Source: Eubacterium sp. (GTDB lineage Bacteria; Bacillota; Clostridia; Oscillospirales; Acutalibacteraceae). Taken from it: 8,584 nt of DNA. The stretch's first letter is position 1, and every line of letters begins with the position of its first letter. The stretch covers positions 1-8,584 of the forward strand of contig JAIDJS010000110.1 in the NCBI GenBank assembly GCA_029052085.1, given 5' to 3'. The notes beneath the pieces are model-generated. The model did no database searches. It was given only the letters and a program-made list of their open reading frames with translations, and was not told the DNA's origin. Positions 6,841 to 8,584 of the stretch are shown here, one piece after another. Made by a program: the position numbers and the translations under genes.

Positions 6841-6852
6841 AAAACATAAGAA

Positions 6853-6882
6853 AAATCCCCTGTTCAATTGAACAGGGGATTT
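6853..6882. terminator. bidirectional terminator, perfect 30-bp palindrome
   Basis: Two perfect 15-base arms meet without a spacer (core CCCCTGTTCAATTGAACAGG), so the hairpin would have a loop of about 4 bases. It stands 12 bases after nadC and 30 bases after the stop of the convergent beta-helix gene. The T-run is short on the plus strand (ATTTCCC) and better on the minus strand (ATTTTTC), so termination may be stronger for the minus-strand gene. Confidence 0.85.
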
Positions 6883-6912
6883 CCCATACCATAAATATCT
6901 GATAGAACCGTT

Positions 6913-8436
6913 TTAAAAATTACCGCCTTTATTCCCGAAGCTGTTCACTATACTGTTAACACGGAAAGTATCCTGATTATTAACAGAAACAGCATTTGCA
7001 TTTGTAACGCTTCCGTCTGTGAGGATACCATAATTTTGATTCTCGGAACTGTTATCAGTAAACAGCTTATAATCACCATTGGTCAAAGAAGCACTGCTTA
7101 TAATTACAGTTTTAAAGCTTTTCGGTGCAACAAAGCTGATAACTGCCTCATCACCCTTCATAAGAGACACCATCGTATCCTTGTTGATTTTATCATTTAA
7201 TGAAAAAGCAATTGTGTTCTGCTTACCTGTATTTTCCGGCGTTTCAATCATATCACTGCCGAGAGCAACTACCGTTCCGCCATTTATAACATAACCTGCA
7301 TCGGTATCAATCCCTGCATCTCCGCCAACATCGCTTCCAAGCACAAAAAGAGTTCCGCCGTTTATAACTGCATTTTTATTAGAATCAATACCATCACCCG
7401 AGGCATCAACATAAATATTGCCGCCGTTAATTGTAATAGTGGCTCCATCTCCGCCTGCATTGATACCATCATCATTGGAGGTTATAACAAATTTACCGCT
7501 GTTTATGGTTATGTTTTCAGCCTCTGTTGCAATTCCCTCTCCTTCGTTCTGATTGCCATTTACAACAAGCTTTCCGTTTCCGTTAAAAATCAATTCCGCA
7601 TTGCTGAAAATGCAGCCGTCATATTCGGAATTGCCTCCGTCACTTAACACATTTTCCGTATCATCCTTTATATGAATGGTTATTGATTTTGCTGAAAGAC
7701 CAATAATGGCTGCCGTTTTCTCATTCGTTATTTTAACATTGTTCAACATAAGTTCAATATCTTCATTCTCAGCATCAACAATAACTGAATTTGAAAATTC
7801 ACCGCTAAGCTCATAAGTGCCGCCCTCAGTTATGGTAACATCTGTTTTCTGATTACTTAAATCAATCTTTTCGGAATTGACGGTATTGCTTTCATCAAGC
7901 TCAACCTTGTCCTTTTCTGTCTGTATTTCTTCCATTTTCACATTGCTTTTAAGAACAAAACGGTTAACGGAAACGGAAACGCCTGCGGTTAAATAGCTTG
8001 TTAAAAGAGCAACACTTAAAATAAATATAATTACCTTATCTGTATTTACAAAAACATCCTTATTTTTTATGCTCATTAAAAGATAAACAAAGCATATTGA
8101 GAAAACAAGACTGCAGACACCGATGATTGCAATCTGAACTGTGCTGAGCCTGCTGCTTTCAGCCTTGAAGCCATTTCTGTTATCATTTGGCATTTCAGGC
8201 ATTTTTTCTTCGTTGGAACTAAAACGATCATTAGGTACGGACGGAGGCTGATTTTCTGCGGTATTCTCTCCGAAAGCTTCTTTGCCGCCCTGCTTTTCAG
8301 AGGGTATCTGCTGATTGCTGAATATAATACTGTTATTCTGTTGGCTTATCCTTGCATTGTTCACTGTCAATGCGATTCCCGAGATTGAAACAAGCATTAA
8401 AATAATCAGCAAAATGGATTTGATTTTTGATTTCAT
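6913..8436 (-). CDS. membrane-anchored beta-helix protein, Cthe_2159-like carbohydrate-binding domain
   Basis: A 507-residue protein with three predicted membrane helices before a large outer domain. Helix 1 is at about residues 7-25 after a basic start (MKSKIKS). A 70-residue Pro/Asn/Glu-rich linker follows, then helix 2 (about 99-122), a short loop KNKDVFVNTDK, helix 3 (135-157) and a right-handed beta-helix (about 195-400). Rungs repeat every 23-26 residues with INSG or INGG turns and Asp/Gly turns such as DDGINAGGDG, ASGDGIDS and DAGIDTDAG, like the Cthe_2159 (DUF4353) family, whose founder binds cellulose, acidic sugars and calcium. Positive residues put the start and the 123-134 loop inside, so the beta-helix faces outward. 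A longer reading from ATG 8484 lacks a ribosome site; ATG 8436 has AAAGGA 8 bases upstream. The partner is unknown; family assignment is by pattern. Confidence 0.8.
   Translation of the reverse strand: MKSKIKSILLIILMLVSISGIALTVNNARISQQNNSIIFSNQQIPSEKQGGKEAFGENTAENQPPSVPNDRFSSNEEKMPEMPNDNRNGFKAESSRLSTVQIAIIGVCSLVFSICFVYLLMSIKNKDVFVNTDKVIIFILSVALLTSYLTAGVSVSVNRFVLKSNVKMEEIQTEKDKVELDESNTVNSEKIDLSNQKTDVTITEGGTYELSGEFSNSVIVDAENEDIELMLNNVKITNEKTAAIIGLSAKSITIHIKDDTENVLSDGGNSEYDGCIFSNAELIFNGNGKLVVNGNQNEGEGIATEAENITINSGKFVITSNDDGINAGGDGATITINGGNIYVDASGDGIDSNKNAVINGGTLFVLGSDVGGDAGIDTDAGYVINGGTVVALGSDMIETPENTGKQNTIAFSLNDKINKDTMVSLMKGDEAVISFVAPKSFKTVIISSASLTNGDYKLFTDNSSENQNYGILTDGSVTNANAVSVNNQDTFRVNSIVNSFGNKGGNF
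7240..7512 (-). repeat. tandem beta-helix rungs in the carbohydrate-binding domain
   Basis: About four degenerate protein repeats of 23-26 residues, each with an INSG/INGG turn followed by a hydrophobic strand: ITINSGKFVI, ITINGGNIYV, AVINGGTLFV and YVINGGTVVA. Asp- and Gly-rich turns between them could bind calcium. The repeat is seen in the protein; the DNA copies have diverged, so recent duplication is unlikely. Confidence 0.65.
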
Positions 8437-8444
8437 AAATATTT

Positions 8445-8450
8445 TCCTTT
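8445..8450 (-). promoter_or_regulatory. ribosome binding site deciding the beta-helix protein start
   Basis: AAAGGA on the minus strand with an ideal 8-base gap to the ATG at 8434-8436. It shows that the 16 codons upstream in the same frame are probably untranslated leader, and it places the basic start and first membrane helix at the true N-terminus. Confidence 0.8.
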
Positions 8451-8584
8451 CGTTTCCAAATTTGGTAAGCTGATAATAATACAATTTTATAAATACGAAT
8501 TTAAAACGAAATTAATTTAAATTAAATTGTATAAATTATTATTTAACTGTTTTTATCAAAAATGTAAACACTCTTGCCTTATAC
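8451..8584 (-). other. AT-rich upstream region of the beta-helix gene
   Basis: No gene is seen here. The region very probably holds the promoter of the beta-helix gene. Possible -35 boxes on the minus strand are TTTACA (8563-8568) and TTGATA (8554-8559), but neither has a clear -10 box at 16-18 bases, and the AT-richness makes single matches weak. A 14-bp palindrome, TTAATTTAAATTAA (8512-8525), lies between these boxes and the gene. It may be only a result of composition. Confidence 0.4.

Noticed and set aside
8437..8484. 16-residue N-terminal extension of the beta-helix protein (MYYYQLTKFGNERKIF)
   Set aside because: There is no ribosome site before it, while the downstream ATG has AAAGGA at ideal spacing and begins a typical basic-hydrophobic N-terminus.

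Overview
The window is AT-rich bacterial DNA with closely packed genes, clear Shine-Dalgarno sites (AAAGGA, GGAG, GGGGG) and sigma-A type promoters. It fits a low-GC Gram-positive anaerobe, probably of the Clostridia. That placement is an inference from composition, gene style and the beta-helix surface protein; there is no rRNA or other marker gene to confirm it. I see no mobile element, CRISPR array, tRNA or rRNA.

Layout. (1) Positions 1-77 hold the possible last codons of a plus-strand gene and a hairpin that can terminate transcription from both sides. (2) Positions 78-3594 hold a minus-strand operon, in transcription order: a HAD-type phosphatase with a non-ATG start, a MelB-like GPH-family (MFS_2) symporter, and a calcineurin-like metallophosphoesterase. 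(3) Positions 3595-3774 are a divergent promoter region with a good promoter on each strand and an inverted repeat at the start point of the plus-strand promoter. (4) Positions 3775-6840 hold the plus-strand de novo NAD operon nadA-nadB-nadC (aspartate to nicotinate mononucleotide), with tight or overlapping junctions. (5) Positions 6853-6882 are a perfect 30-bp palindrome serving as a terminator between convergent genes. (6) Positions 6913-8436 hold a minus-strand gene for a three-helix membrane-anchored protein with a Cthe_2159-like right-handed beta-helix. Its AT-rich upstream region runs to the window edge.

How the genes work together. NadB oxidises L-aspartate to iminoaspartate, NadA condenses that with dihydroxyacetone phosphate to quinolinate, and NadC converts quinolinate and PRPP to NaMN. 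NadD and NadE, needed to finish NAD, are not in the window. The phosphatase-symporter-phosphoesterase operon looks like a small uptake and dephosphorylation module of unknown substrate. The beta-helix protein is probably displayed on the outer face of the membrane.

Most of the window is ordinary metabolism, and I did not find a convincing new multi-gene system. The items most worth checking are the undefined phosphatase/transporter operon, the inverted repeat on the nad promoter, and the unusual membrane topology of the beta-helix protein.
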